Shown here: positions 11,602-19,193 of the stretch, piece after piece
How positions within the stretch are numbered: the first letter of the stretch is position 1
Layout: each line of letters starts with the position of its first letter
Assembly: GCA_017505505.1 (NCBI GenBank)
Contig: JAFVPA010000054.1
Span: forward strand, 1-37,619
DNA: 37,619 nucleotides
Source: Oscillospiraceae bacterium
GTDB taxonomy: Bacteria; Bacillota_A; Clostridia; Oscillospirales; Oscillospiraceae
Direction of reading: 5' to 3'
Notes under the pieces: model-generated
Seen by the model: only the letters and a program-made list of their open reading frames with translations
Database searches by the model: none
Told to the model about the DNA's origin: nothing
Position numbers and translations under genes: made by a program

Positions 11602-13750
11602 AAACGGCTATGCGGTGCTGCGCTTAAATGTGGGAGGCGGCCAGTCTGTCACGGTGGTGGGAACGATACCCCTGCCAGCAGTGGGAGAACGTCTCATGGT
11701 CACGGGAAAGTGGAGCAATCATTCCAGCTACGGACGGCAGTTTGAGGCGGAATTCCTGGAACGTCTCATGCCTCAGACGGCCATGGAGATCATGGGGTAT
11801 TTGAGCAGCCGTGTTATTAAGGGCATCGGCCCCCGGTTGGCGGCCCGGATCGTGGAGCATTTTGGCTCCGAGACCCTGCTCATTATGGAGCGGGAACCGG
11901 AGCGGCTGGCGGAGGTTTCCGGCATTTCCCGGGAAAAAGCCCGTGCCATCGGTGAAGAATTTAAGCTCCAGGTTGGCATGCGCCAGCTGATGGAATTTTT
12001 TGCTTTGCACCATCTGCCTGCGGAACTGGCGGTGCGTACCTATAAATTATATGGAGACAGCACCATTGAGCTGCTGTATGACGACCCTTATCTGCTGATG
12101 GATGAAGGGCTGGAAGCCCCCTTTGGGGCGGTGGACCGGTTTGCCATCGAACTGGGGGTTTCTGCGGATGATCCCCGGCGGGTGGAGGCGGGGATCCTGT
12201 TTGAACTGAGCTACAATCTGACGGCAGGACACAGCTTCCTGCCGGAGGAAAAGCTGATCCCCGCCACGGCCCAGCTTTTGAGTGTGGAAGCCGATGCGGT
12301 GCAGCAGGGTGTTGCCCGGCTTCTGGAAGCAGACCGGCTGGTCCGGGATAAGTTGGCGGAGATCACGGTGATTTATCTGCCTCAGCTCTACGAAGCGGAG
12401 GAATACTGTACCCGCATTCTGCTGGACTTTGCGAAAAATACCTTCCCGGCACCCCGGGGACTGGATAAGATGATCCGCAGTATCGCGAAAGAAAGCGGCA
12501 TTGCCTATTCTCAGGAACAGGAACAGGCCATCCGGGAGGCGGCCACCTCCGGGCTGCTGCTGATCACCGGTGGCCCCGGTACCGGTAAGACCACCATTTT
12601 GAACGGAATCCTGGAGCTTCTGGGACAGATGCAGTTGAAATGTCTGCTGGCAGCCCCCACAGGCCGGGCGGCCAAACGGCTGACGGAAGTGACGGGGGAG
12701 GATGCCTCCACCATCCACCGTCTGCTGGAAGCGGGCATCGACCAGAATACGGGCAAGATGTTCTTTGCGCGGGATGAGGATACGCCCTTAAAATGCGATG
12801 CTGTCATCGTGGACGAGATGTCCATGGTGGACGTGGAGCTGCTGCATTCCCTTTTGCAGGCGGTGCCCCATGGAAAACGGCTGATTTTAGTTGGTGACCC
12901 GGACCAGCTGCCTCCGGTAGGCCCCGGCTTTCCCTTCAGTGATATGCTGCGCAGCAATCAGCTGCCCACGGTGCGGCTGACGGAAATTTTCCGGCAGGCT
13001 CAGGAGAGCCTGATCGTCATGAATGCCCACCGGGTGAACCGGGGTGAGATGCCGGAGCTGCGGAATGTGAAAAGCGATTTCTTCTTCATGCGCCGGCAGA
13101 ACGAAGAAGGTGTAGCCTCTTTGATACGGGACCTGTGTACCACCCGGCTGCCGAAAAATATGGGTATCCCCCCGGAGCAGATTCAGGTGCTGTCCCCCAC
13201 CCGGAAGGGCGGTGTTGGCACCATGAGCCTGAACAAAATGCTGCAGGCTGCGCTGAACCCGGCTTCCCCGGACAAAAAAGAGCGTCAGTTCGGAGAGTAT
13301 ATCTTCCGGGAAGGGGACCGGGTCATGCAGATCCGGAACAACTATGATATTCTATGGAAACGGACCGACGGCAGCGAAGTGGGAGCCGGTATTTTCAACG
13401 GGGACGTAGGCACCATCCAGTCTATCGATCCCGGCACGGAAACGCTGACCATCCGGTTCGATGACCGGGAGGCAGACTACGATTTTACCCAGCTGAATGA
13501 ACTGGAGCCGGCCTATGCCATGACGGTCCACAAGAGCCAGGGCAGCGAATACCGGGCGGTGATCCTGACGGCCTGGAACGGTTCGCCCTACTTACTCAGC
13601 CGCAGCATCCTCTATACCGCCATCACCCGGGCACGGGAGCTGCTGATCATCGTGGGCCGGGAGGAAACGGTGGGGGTTATGGTGGAGAACGCCAAGAAAA
13701 ACCGCCGCTATACGGGCCTGAAATTGAGGCTGCAGGGGAAGGTCGGATGA
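11540..13750 (+). CDS. recD2: RecD2-type ATP-dependent 5'-3' DNA helicase
   Basis: SF1B helicase that acts in DNA repair without RecBC. I take the ATG at 11540 (736 residues, normal for RecD2); an ATG at 11552 is possible. Domains: N-terminal OB-like region (1-75), helix-hairpin-helix modules (about 90-185, VIKGIGPRLAARIVEHFG and VSGISREKARAIG), then the helicase core with Walker A GGPGTGKTT (344-352), Walker B VIVDEMSMVD (D425/E426), GDPDQLPPVGPG, and the C-terminal motifs AYAMTVHKSQGSEY and LYTAITRARELLIIVG. The stop overlaps the comFC start by 4 bp. Confidence 0.95.
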   Translation: MEQEMEIVQGTISAVVYQNYENGYAVLRLNVGGGQSVTVVGTIPLPAVGERLMVTGKWSNHSSYGRQFEAEFLERLMPQTAMEIMGYLSSRVIKGIGPRLAARIVEHFGSETLLIMEREPERLAEVSGISREKARAIGEEFKLQVGMRQLMEFFALHHLPAELAVRTYKLYGDSTIELLYDDPYLLMDEGLEAPFGAVDRFAIELGVSADDPRRVEAGILFELSYNLTAGHSFLPEEKLIPATAQLLSVEADAVQQGVARLLEADRLVRDKLAEITVIYLPQLYEAEEYCTRILLDFAKNTFPAPRGLDKMIRSIAKESGIAYSQEQEQAIREAATSGLLLITGGPGTGKTTILNGILELLGQMQLKCLLAAPTGRAAKRLTEVTGEDASTIHRLLEAGIDQNTGKMFFARDEDTPLKCDAVIVDEMSMVDVELLHSLLQAVPHGKRLILVGDPDQLPPVGPGFPFSDMLRSNQLPTVRLTEIFRQAQESLIVMNAHRVNRGEMPELRNVKSDFFFMRRQNEEGVASLIRDLCTTRLPKNMGIPPEQIQVLSPTRKGGVGTMSLNKMLQAALNPASPDKKERQFGEYIFREGDRVMQIRNNYDILWKRTDGSEVGAGIFNGDVGTIQSIDPGTETLTIRFDDREADYDFTQLNELEPAYAMTVHKSQGSEYRAVILTAWNGSPYLLSRSILYTAITRARELLIIVGREETVGVMVENAKKNRRYTGLKLRLQGKVG

Positions 13751-14397
13751 AGCTGTACCAGTATCTGATGAGCATCCTGTTCCCGCCGAAATGTGTCCTG
13801 TGCGGGAAACTGCTGAAAAACGGCGAGCTGGACCTGTGCCGGGAGTGCCGGGTGGAAGCTCCGGAGTATCCAAACCGGAAAGAAAAGCTGCAATTTCTTG
13901 ACAGTTTCACTGCGGTTTGGTATTATGAAGGAAGCGTAAGAAAAAGTTTGCTGCGTTACAAATTCTACAACGCCCGCAGCTTTGCGTCCGCCTATGGGCG
14001 GCTGCTGGCCATGAAGCTTTTGCGGGAGCATCCGGAGGGATTCGATGTTCTGACCTGGGTCCCGATCAGCCGCCTGCGGAAATTCCGCCGTGGCTATGAC
14101 CAGGTGGAGCTGATCGCAAAGGCTGTAGGCCGGGAACTGGGCATGGACCCGGTGCCTGCATTACAAAAAGTTCGTCATAACCGCCCCCAGTCCGGCATCC
14201 ACGGCGCAGAGAAACGCCGGGCCAATGTGCTGGGCGCTTACCGGGAAATTGACCGGGAGGCAATTGCGGGGAAGCGGGTCCTTCTGCTGGATGACATCCT
14301 GACAACGGGAGCCACCGCGGGAGAAGCGGCCCGGGTCCTGCTGACTGCCGGGGCGAAGGAAGTACATTGCGCCGCTGTGGCGGCGGCACGAAAGTAA
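13747..14397 (+). CDS. comFC: ComFC-family phosphoribosyltransferase-like protein
   Basis: Cytoplasmic protein associated with DNA uptake and transformation in competent bacteria. The 216 residues begin with a four-cysteine zinc motif (C16, C19, C31, C34) and end with a PRPP-binding fold, with the signature VLLLDDILTTGATAGEAARVLL near residue 180. FRRGYDQVELIAKAVGRELG is typical of ComFC. The GTG/ATG start overlaps the recD2 stop by 4 bp (ATGA). Whether the organism is naturally competent cannot be judged, and the family is also common in non-competent species. Confidence 0.9.
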   Translation: MKLYQYLMSILFPPKCVLCGKLLKNGELDLCRECRVEAPEYPNRKEKLQFLDSFTAVWYYEGSVRKSLLRYKFYNARSFASAYGRLLAMKLLREHPEGFDVLTWVPISRLRKFRRGYDQVELIAKAVGRELGMDPVPALQKVRHNRPQSGIHGAEKRRANVLGAYREIDREAIAGKRVLLLDDILTTGATAGEAARVLLTAGAKEVHCAAVAAARK

Positions 14398-14406
14398 AGG
14401 TGTAAT

Positions 14407-15453
14407 ATGTCTCTGTTTTCTATGTTTAGTAATGACCTGGGCGTGGACCTGGGTACCTGTAATGTTCTGATCTACGCCGACGGCAAGGGCCTGGTGGTCC
14501 GGGAGCCTTCCGTTGTGGCGGTGGACAGGAACACCGGTAAAATTTTGCAGGTTGGTGCCGCAGCCCGGAACATGCTGGGCCGTACCCCCGGTAATGTGGT
14601 GGCCATGCATCCTCTGAAGGACGGCATCGTCTCCGACCATGAAATGACCGTCCGTATGCTGCAGGAGATGTTCAAAACTGCCACCAAGGCCGGTTTGTTC
14701 ACCCCCAAGCCCCGCGTGGTCATCTCCGTTCCCTCCGGTGTTTCCGAGGTTGAGGAACGTTCTGTCATCAATGCGGCCATCGAAGCCGGTGCCCGAAGAG
14801 TATTCCTGATCGAAGAGCCTCTGGCCGCCGGCCTGGGCGCGGGCCTGGATATCCGGGGTGCCAACGGTCACCTGGTGGTGGATATCGGCGGCGGTACCAC
14901 GGATATCGCGGTCCTCAGCATGAACGGTGTTGCCGTGTCCTCTTCTTTGAAGATCGCCGGTAACTACTTTGACGAAATGATCGCCCGGTATGTCCGCCGC
15001 CAGCACGGTGTGGTCATCGGCCAGGTCACTGCGGAACAGATCAAGATCCAGATCGGCCAGGTCTATCCCCGGGACGAGGAGCGCAGCATGAACGTCAAGG
15101 GCCGTGACTTCAAGACCGGTATGCCCAAGATGGTCACCCTGACTTCTACCGAGGTCTATGAGATTCTCCGCCGCCCCGCACGACAGATCGCAGATGAAGT
15201 TCTGTCCGTTCTGGAAGAGACCAGCCCGGAGCTGGTTTCCGACATCTCCGAAAATGGCATCACCCTTACCGGCGGCTGCAGCCAGATCTGGGGTATGGAC
15301 ATGCTGCTGATGGAACGCACCGGCATTGCCTGTGTTCTGGCCGACGATCCCGACTCCTGCACCGCTTACGGCGCAGGCAAGAGCCTGGCCTGGATCAACA
15401 ATATGCAGGAAGGTCCCATCAACATTGCCAGAAAGCGTGCCATGCGCGGCTGA
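14407..15453 (+). CDS. mreB: MreB/Mbl-family rod-shape actin homologue
   Basis: Bacterial actin that polymerises under the membrane and directs side-wall peptidoglycan synthesis. The 348 residues show the phosphate-1 loop DLGVDLGTCNVLIY (11-24), the second phosphate motif VVDIGGGTTDIAVLS (about 157-171), the IEEPLAAGLGAGLDI segment and the adenosine motif ITLTGGCSQIWGMD. Length and motifs are normal. AAAGGTG precedes the ATG, 9 bp after comFC. No mreC or mreD is adjacent, which is common for Mbl-type paralogues. Confidence 0.95.
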   Translation: MSLFSMFSNDLGVDLGTCNVLIYADGKGLVVREPSVVAVDRNTGKILQVGAAARNMLGRTPGNVVAMHPLKDGIVSDHEMTVRMLQEMFKTATKAGLFTPKPRVVISVPSGVSEVEERSVINAAIEAGARRVFLIEEPLAAGLGAGLDIRGANGHLVVDIGGGTTDIAVLSMNGVAVSSSLKIAGNYFDEMIARYVRRQHGVVIGQVTAEQIKIQIGQVYPRDEERSMNVKGRDFKTGMPKMVTLTSTEVYEILRRPARQIADEVLSVLEETSPELVSDISENGITLTGGCSQIWGMDMLLMERTGIACVLADDPDSCTAYGAGKSLAWINNMQEGPINIARKRAMRG

Positions 15454-15462
15454 TACGAAGAA

Positions 15463-15495
15463 AATGACCGTGATCCGGATAAGATCACGGTCATT
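15463..15495. terminator. Terminator after mreB, shared with the convergent regulator gene
   Basis: Perfect 13-bp stem (AATGACCGTGATC / GATCACGGTCATT) with a 7-base loop, followed by ATTTTATG on the plus strand. It overlaps the stop of the minus-strand regulator gene and can serve both directions. Confidence 0.8.
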
Positions 15496-15685
15496 ATTTT
15501 ATGTAAAGCAGTTCTTCGTTCAGAGAAATCTCTCCGTTGGCTTCCTCATATTCCCGGACACATTCCTGAGCCAGAAATTCCAATTGGGCATTCAGGGAGC
15601 GTTTGTTCCGTTTGGCAATTTGTGTGATTTTGTAAAGCAATTCGGGTTCAAAGCGGATACCGGTTTGGATCTTATTTGTCGCCAT
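15494..15685 (-). CDS. Arc/MetJ-type ribbon-helix-helix DNA-binding protein
   Basis: A 63-residue protein with the ribbon-helix-helix pattern: a short beta strand (IQTGIRFEPELLYKITQ), then helix A, a turn (RNKRSLNAQLEFL) and helix B (QECVREYEEANG). The GIRFEPELL-NKRSLNAQLE spacing is characteristic of the family. I chose the ATG at 15685 because GAGGTG precedes it. It is divergent from an XRE-family gene across 93 bp that contain three copies of GTGTTATCA. It probably regulates itself and its neighbour. No toxin gene is adjacent. Confidence 0.8.
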   Translation of the reverse strand: MATNKIQTGIRFEPELLYKITQIAKRNKRSLNAQLEFLAQECVREYEEANGEISLNEELLYIK

Positions 15686-15759
15686 GATAACACCTCGCAA
15701 ATAATGTGTTATCAGTATAACGCAAAAGGGTTAAGATTTATACAAACAAAGTGTTATCA
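15685..15759. promoter_or_regulatory. Repeated GTGTTATCA operator-like sites between divergent regulators
   Basis: A perfect 9-bp inverted repeat, TGATAACAC (15685-15693) and GTGTTATCA (15706-15714) with a 12-bp spacer, covers the start of the ribbon-helix-helix gene and the area just below a TATACT -10. A third copy, GTGTTATCA (15751-15759), sits just ahead of the XRE gene's ribosome binding site. The layout suggests an operator that controls both genes. Confidence 0.65.
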
Positions 15760-15778
15760 TATCTTTGGAGGTGGTACT

Positions 15779-16003
15779 ATGCGTAACCAACAATATATTC
15801 AGAATTTATGCCAAAACATCCGGACCCTTCAGGAACGGAAAGGACTGTCGACGGAGGAAATGGCCGCAGAACTGGGGCTCTCCCGGGAGCTGTTTTCCTG
15901 CATCGAAAACGGTGAACTGCCTGACGGACTGACTGTTGAGACACTTGTACGTCTGGAGGGAAAGTTTGGCATCTCTCTGAAAGACCTTTTCCTGCCTCTG
16001 TAA
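15779..16003 (+). CDS. XRE-family helix-turn-helix transcriptional regulator
   Basis: A 74-residue Cro/C1-type DNA-binding protein. Helices 2-3 of the motif are visible in LSTEEMAAELGLSRELFSCIENGELPDGLTVETLVRLEGKFGISLKDL (about residues 22-70), which is essentially the whole protein, so no sensor or effector domain is present. GGAGGTGG lies 4-12 bases ahead of the ATG at 15779. It faces the ribbon-helix-helix gene across shared GTGTTATCA repeats. The targets beyond this pair are unknown. Confidence 0.85.
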   Translation: MRNQQYIQNLCQNIRTLQERKGLSTEEMAAELGLSRELFSCIENGELPDGLTVETLVRLEGKFGISLKDLFLPL

Positions 16004-16007
16004 ACAG

Positions 16008-16037
16008 CATCCCCACCGGAAAATTCCGGTGGGGATG
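16008..16037. terminator. Terminator after the XRE regulator
   Basis: GC-rich stem CATCCCCACCGG / CCGGTGGGGATG (extendable by AA/TT), followed by TCTTCT. It lies between convergent genes and may also end the minus-strand operon. Confidence 0.75.
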
Positions 16038-16041
16038 TCTT

Positions 16042-16525
16042 CTAGCTTCGTATCTTCCTGATCACAAACCATAAGATAAGCTCAAAGGCCAGCAGGATAC
16101 TGCTCCAAAGGATAGAAAAGTCCGGGATCATGGGGAAGGGGGGAACTTGCCTGGTACTGGTTGATCCGGGTCGTGGAGTGGAAGTTTACAAACAGGCTGT
16201 AGTCTTCTTCATTGTGCTGGATATAATTTCCGTTGACTCCGGTCATTTCCAGAAAGCGGTAGCGGTCAAAGAGAAAATGCTTCCGGGCGGTGATAAGGCG
16301 GACGGTTTTTTCATCCTTTTGAACCAATCGGGAGTAAAGTCCGGACTGGCTGGCTTCGTCCAGCAGCGTTTCTCCGGCATAGTCAGAGAAGGCCTCTTCC
16401 AGCGTGGAGCAGGGATACTCCGGCAAGCTTAAAACAGTGGAAAAGATGCCCAGATTGAAAATGAAAAGAAGGATCATCACAGGCCAGACCCGGGTGAAAA
16501 GGCCTGCGCCCCAATGCTCGTCCAT
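16042..16525 (-). pseudogene. Frameshifted small membrane protein, last gene of the DUF2500-like operon
   Basis: The intact frame from the ATG at 16525 gives an N-terminal membrane helix (about residues 13-35, VWPVMILLFIFNLGIFSTVL) and a soluble middle, but then runs into a hydrophilic tail that ends at 16082. A run of six G at 16138-16143 lies just before that. Removing one G restores a frame that ends at 16042 and gives a normal second membrane helix plus a basic stop-transfer end (ILLAFELILWFVIRKIRS). The frame-corrected protein would have about 160 residues. Either the gene is truly broken or the homopolymer was miscounted. I do not recognise the family. Confidence 0.65.
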
Positions 16526-16543
16526 AGTGTGCTCCTTTCCGTT

Positions 16544-16759
16544 TTACTCGCCCCGGAGTTTGTCGATCAGAGCCTGTTCCAAAAACGCCAGAACTGCACC
16601 GGCGATAAGATAGAAGGTGACGGTATCCCGTATGCGCAGCGTGCGAAGCAGCCACTGGTCGGCACCCGTGACCAGAGTGATGGTCAGAAGTACAGCCAGA
16701 TTGATGATCCACAGCAGGATGAATTTTAAAGGCAGCTTGGGAATGTACATGGACTTCAC
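16544..16759 (-). CDS. Small two-helix membrane protein of unknown function
   Basis: A 71-residue protein with two hydrophobic segments (about 11-30 and 47-60) separated by a short polar loop. The start is a GTG at 16759 that overlaps the stop of the gene before it (GTGA), so translation is coupled. A downstream ATG 3 codons later is an alternative. It sits 18 bp ahead of the frameshifted membrane gene. No family recognised. Confidence 0.6.
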   Translation of the reverse strand: MKSMYIPKLPLKFILLWIINLAVLLTITLVTGADQWLLRTLRIRDTVTFYLIAGAVLAFLEQALIDKLRGE

Positions 16760-17076
16760 CCCAATTCGATGATGAAGGATACCAGGGACTCTCCCTGCCA
16801 GGTGATGGTGAGGGCGGTATCCTCTTTTAATTTTCCGTAATCTTCTTCGGTTGCTTTCAGCTCCAGCTCTTCGCCGCTTTCCAACTTGAATTTTACAAGA
16901 AACGCCCAGCTGGAGTCGGACTTGGTCAGGCTGTAGCAGGTATCCACCCGCCGGGAAAGCACGGTGGCGGAAGCGGTCTGCTCCGGGCCTTCCTGGTTCA
17001 GCTTTTTTGCATTCCTCATGTTAAACAAGGCACCGGCAACGCTGTTGCCTAAGGTACAGGGACAAATTCCACTCAT
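16756..17076 (-). CDS. DUF2500-like protein, paralogue 3
   Basis: A 106-residue protein of unknown function. Its second half has the pattern WAFLVKFKLESGEELELKA-(x)-YGKLKEDTALTITWQGESLVSFI, which matches the DUF2500 family (E. coli YhhM-like): a strand-rich domain ending in 'W/Y-G-x-x-L/F-V-S-F'. Unlike its two siblings it has no N-terminal membrane helix but a cysteine-containing start (MSGICPCTLG). ATGA overlap with the neighbour upstream. Its stop overlaps the next start as GTGA. Confidence 0.6.
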   Translation of the reverse strand: MSGICPCTLGNSVAGALFNMRNAKKLNQEGPEQTASATVLSRRVDTCYSLTKSDSSWAFLVKFKLESGEELELKATEEDYGKLKEDTALTITWQGESLVSFIIELG

Positions 17077-17414
17077 ACAGTTACCTCCAAATCGGGAATG
17101 AATTCACAGAGGGTATCCTTGCACCAGGTCAGCTGCCCAGTGAGGCCCTCTTTCAATTCTTTGAATTGTTCTTCAAAAACGTAAAGCTCAATTTCTTCGC
17201 CGTCTGTCAGCCGGAAGGTCACCAGATAGTTCCATGTGGAGACGGACACGCCCAACTGCATCCGGCCGGGATATTTGGCGGGGTCCGCCCGCCGGGAGAC
17301 TACCATGGCGGGGCCGGTCAGCACTTTGCCGCCGGTTGTGCGCAGGACCATGAATACAAAGGCAGCAAAGGGGATGCCAAGCATGATCAGAAGCTCTAAT
17401 TTCTCAATATTCAT
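17073..17414 (-). CDS. DUF2500-like membrane-anchored protein, paralogue 2
   Basis: A 113-residue protein with an N-terminal hydrophobic helix (about 7-25, LLIMLGIPFAAFVFMVL) and a DUF2500-like domain: AMVVSRRAD, TWNYLVTFRLTDGEEIELYVFEEQFKELKEGLTGQLTWCKDTLCEFI. It overlaps both neighbours by 4 bp (ATGA at each end), so the three paralogues are translated as a coupled unit. The domain likely sits on the outer or inner face of the membrane; the side is unclear. Confidence 0.65.
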   Translation of the reverse strand: MNIEKLELLIMLGIPFAAFVFMVLRTTGGKVLTGPAMVVSRRADPAKYPGRMQLGVSVSTWNYLVTFRLTDGEEIELYVFEEQFKELKEGLTGQLTWCKDTLCEFIPDLEVTV

Positions 17415-17746
17415 GGCTGATCCTCCGTTTCAAAGCTGACAAAGTAGCGACCTTTCCAGGTAAGGGCCCCGGTCATACCCTCCCGGAGGGCACCGTATTC
17501 CACATCATGGGCATACAGTTCCAGTTCCCGGCCATCTTCCAGCCGGAAGGCTACCACGTAGTTGTATCCAAGCCCTGAGGAACGTCCGGTGCGGTCTGCG
17601 CCGGTTGTCACTTGACGTGCGGTGACTTGGGCTTTTGCGGTGCGTTCCGGTTCTGTCGTTTTCTTTTCCCGGAAGGGGAAGATGCGCAGCCAGAAGATCA
17701 GAAGCCCTCCGGCAAGCACAAAGAGGAAAAGGGTAATGGTCTTCAT
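17411..17746 (-). CDS. DUF2500-like membrane-anchored protein, paralogue 1
   Basis: A 111-residue protein, first gene of the operon. Residues 3-22 (TITLFLFVLAGGLLIFWLRI) form a membrane helix, then a basic stretch, then the domain VTARQVTT...YNYVVAFRLEDGRELELYAHDVEYGALREGMTGALTWKGRYFVSFE. The match to the DUF2500 pattern is clearest here. I chose the ATG at 17746 because AGGAGGT lies 7 bases upstream. No function is known for the family. Confidence 0.7.
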   Translation of the reverse strand: MKTITLFLFVLAGGLLIFWLRIFPFREKKTTEPERTAKAQVTARQVTTGADRTGRSSGLGYNYVVAFRLEDGRELELYAHDVEYGALREGMTGALTWKGRYFVSFETEDQP

Positions 17747-17786
17747 AAAAATGACCTCCTGTTCCATATTGGTTTGAATATGCCTT

Positions 17787-17857
17787 GTAGGGTGGGGGCT
17801 TGCCCCCCACCGTTTGCAGGCAGGTCATGGTCGCGGTGGGGCAAGCCCCCACCCTAC
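17787..17857. repeat. GC-rich inverted repeat ahead of the DUF2500-like operon
   Basis: A 71-bp near-perfect palindrome: arm 17787-17812 (starts GTAGGGTGGGGGCTTG) and its reverse complement 17834-17857, differing only by two extra C in the left arm, around a 21-bp centre. It lies between the paralogue operon and the ribbon-helix-helix gene. It could act as a terminator-like hairpin on the minus strand but has no U-run; a dispersed repeat unit is as likely. Confidence 0.8.
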
Positions 17858-17860
17858 CGA

Positions 17861-18112
17861 TCAATCATCCTTCAAAAAGTCCAGTTCGAAGGGCTTATCC
17901 AGTTCATTGGAAACATAACCGCCGTTTTTCCTGCGCTGTTTGACACATTCTGTCAGCAGGTATTCGATCTGGCCGTTGACGCTGCGGAAATCGTCTTCGG
18001 CCCACTCTGCAATGGCGTTGTAGAGTTTGGCGGAAAGCCGCAGAGGCACCTGCTTTTTCTGATTGTCGGGAGCCAAGCGCAGGGGCCCTTCCTTTTTCTG
18101 TGCAGCTGCCAT
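17861..18112 (-). CDS. Arc-like ribbon-helix-helix DNA-binding protein paired with SPFH gene
   Basis: An 83-residue protein. After a basic N-terminus, VPLRLSAKLYNAIAEWAEDDFRSVNGQIEYLLTECVKQRRK (about residues 21-61) is a ribbon-helix-helix motif; R/S-x-N-x-Q-I-E-x-L-L is the usual core. The start lies 2 bp after the SPFH stop codon, so the pair is translationally coupled. The pair may be autoregulated through TGATATCA repeats in the promoter (see there). A role as an antitoxin is not supported: no toxin-like gene is adjacent. Confidence 0.75.
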   Translation of the reverse strand: MAAAQKKEGPLRLAPDNQKKQVPLRLSAKLYNAIAEWAEDDFRSVNGQIEYLLTECVKQRRKNGGYVSNELDKPFELDFLKDD

Positions 18113-18114
18113 AC

Positions 18115-19093
18115 TTAGTACAGGGAGCCGGAGTTGACGATGGGCTGGGCATCCTTATTTCCGCAGAGGACCACCAGCAGATTGGAGACCATGGCGGCCT
18201 TCCGCTCCTCATCCAGGTCAACGATATGATTTTCGTTCAGACGGTCCAGGGCCATTTCCACCATGCCAACGGCACCGTCCACGATCAGCTTCCGGGCGTC
18301 CACAATGGCGCTGGCCTGCTGGCGCTGGAGCATTACGGCGGCGATTTCGGGGGCGTAGGCCAGATAGGTGATCCGGGCATCCACGATCTCCAGACCGGCG
18401 TCTTCCACCCGGGACTGGATCTCATCCTTGATCCGGGCCACCACCACTTCCGTGGAGCCCCGGAGGCTGCCGTCATCGGCCTTGCCGTCACCGGTGGTGT
18501 CCACATTGGGCGCGGCATCGTAGGGGTAGATCTGGACGATGTTGCGCAGGGCGCTGTCGCACTGTAGCGACAGGAAGGCCTTGTAGTTGTCCACATTGAA
18601 GGCGGCCTTGGCGGTATCCACCACCCGCCACATGACGGCGATGCCGATCTCCACGGGATTGCCCAGGCAGTCGTTGATCTTCTGTTTGTTGTTACTTAAG
18701 GTCATGATCTTCAGGGACATTTTCTTTCCCTCCAGCTCAGGCCGGGCAGCCTTTACGTCGCCGCTCTGGTTCAGCATGGTTCCGGCGGCGGGGTTCACGG
18801 CGGAGCAGAAGGGATTGACCCAGTAGAAGCCTTCGCCCTTCAGGGTGGATGTACTTGCCGAAGAGGGTCAGGACCAGGGCTTCCTGAGGCTTCAGGATCT
18901 TCAGACCGCTGAGCAGGAACAGGCAGACTGCGGCGATGAGAAACAGCACAACGGCAGCAAAACCCAGGAAACCATTGTCCGGGCTGGCGCTGATACAAAG
19001 CCCGGCACCAATGAGTCCGCCAAGGATACCACCCAGAAGGATCAGCAGCATGGCCATACCGTTACGGTTTTTGTTGAGAACGTTTTCTGTCAT
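18115..19093 (-). pseudogene. SPFH (stomatin/prohibitin) domain protein with an apparent frameshift
   Basis: Membrane-scaffold protein. From the ATG at 19093 (AAAGGAGG site) the first part gives two hydrophobic helices (about 14-38 and 43-63) and the SPFH entry LKILKPQEALVLTLFGKYI. The reading frame then has to change near 18841-18850, after which the second frame gives LKGEGFYWVNPF, the SPFH core (MSLKIMTLSNNKQKINDCLGNPVEIGIAVMWRVVD) and the C-terminal helices, stop at 18115. The total of 979 bases is one more than a multiple of three. Whether the lesion is real or a sequencing error cannot be told; repaired length would be about 325 residues, normal for the family. Confidence 0.75.
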
Positions 19094-19131
19094 AGAAATA
19101 CCCTCCTTTGGTACTATTTTCTTCTATCTAA

Positions 19132-19160
19132 ATGATATCAAAATGATATCGAAATGTCAA
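19132..19160 (-). promoter_or_regulatory. SPFH-operon promoter with two TGATATCA operator-like repeats
   Basis: Minus strand: -35 TTGACA (19155-19160), 17-bp spacer, -10 TATCAT (19132-19137). The palindrome TGATATCA (19133-19140) and a 7-of-8 copy (from 19144) are spaced 11 bp apart, one helical turn, and cover the spacer and -10. Such tandem short palindromes fit a ribbon-helix-helix repressor; the operon encodes one. Confidence 0.7.
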
Positions 19161-19193
19161 TTGGAGGATAGAACAAAACAGGTGTGGAAAATT

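Noticed and set aside
15326..16003. A longer frame that fuses the end of mreB to the XRE regulator
   Set aside because: The ATG at 15779 has a strong ribosome binding site and all conserved sequence lies after it.
17787..17857. CRISPR repeat or rho-independent terminator
   Set aside because: A single palindrome with no repeated spacer pattern, and no T-run next to it.
18112..18115. Toxin-antitoxin pair made of the ribbon-helix-helix gene and SPFH gene
   Set aside because: The SPFH gene is a two-helix membrane scaffold type, not a known toxin; the ribbon-helix-helix protein comes second, not first.
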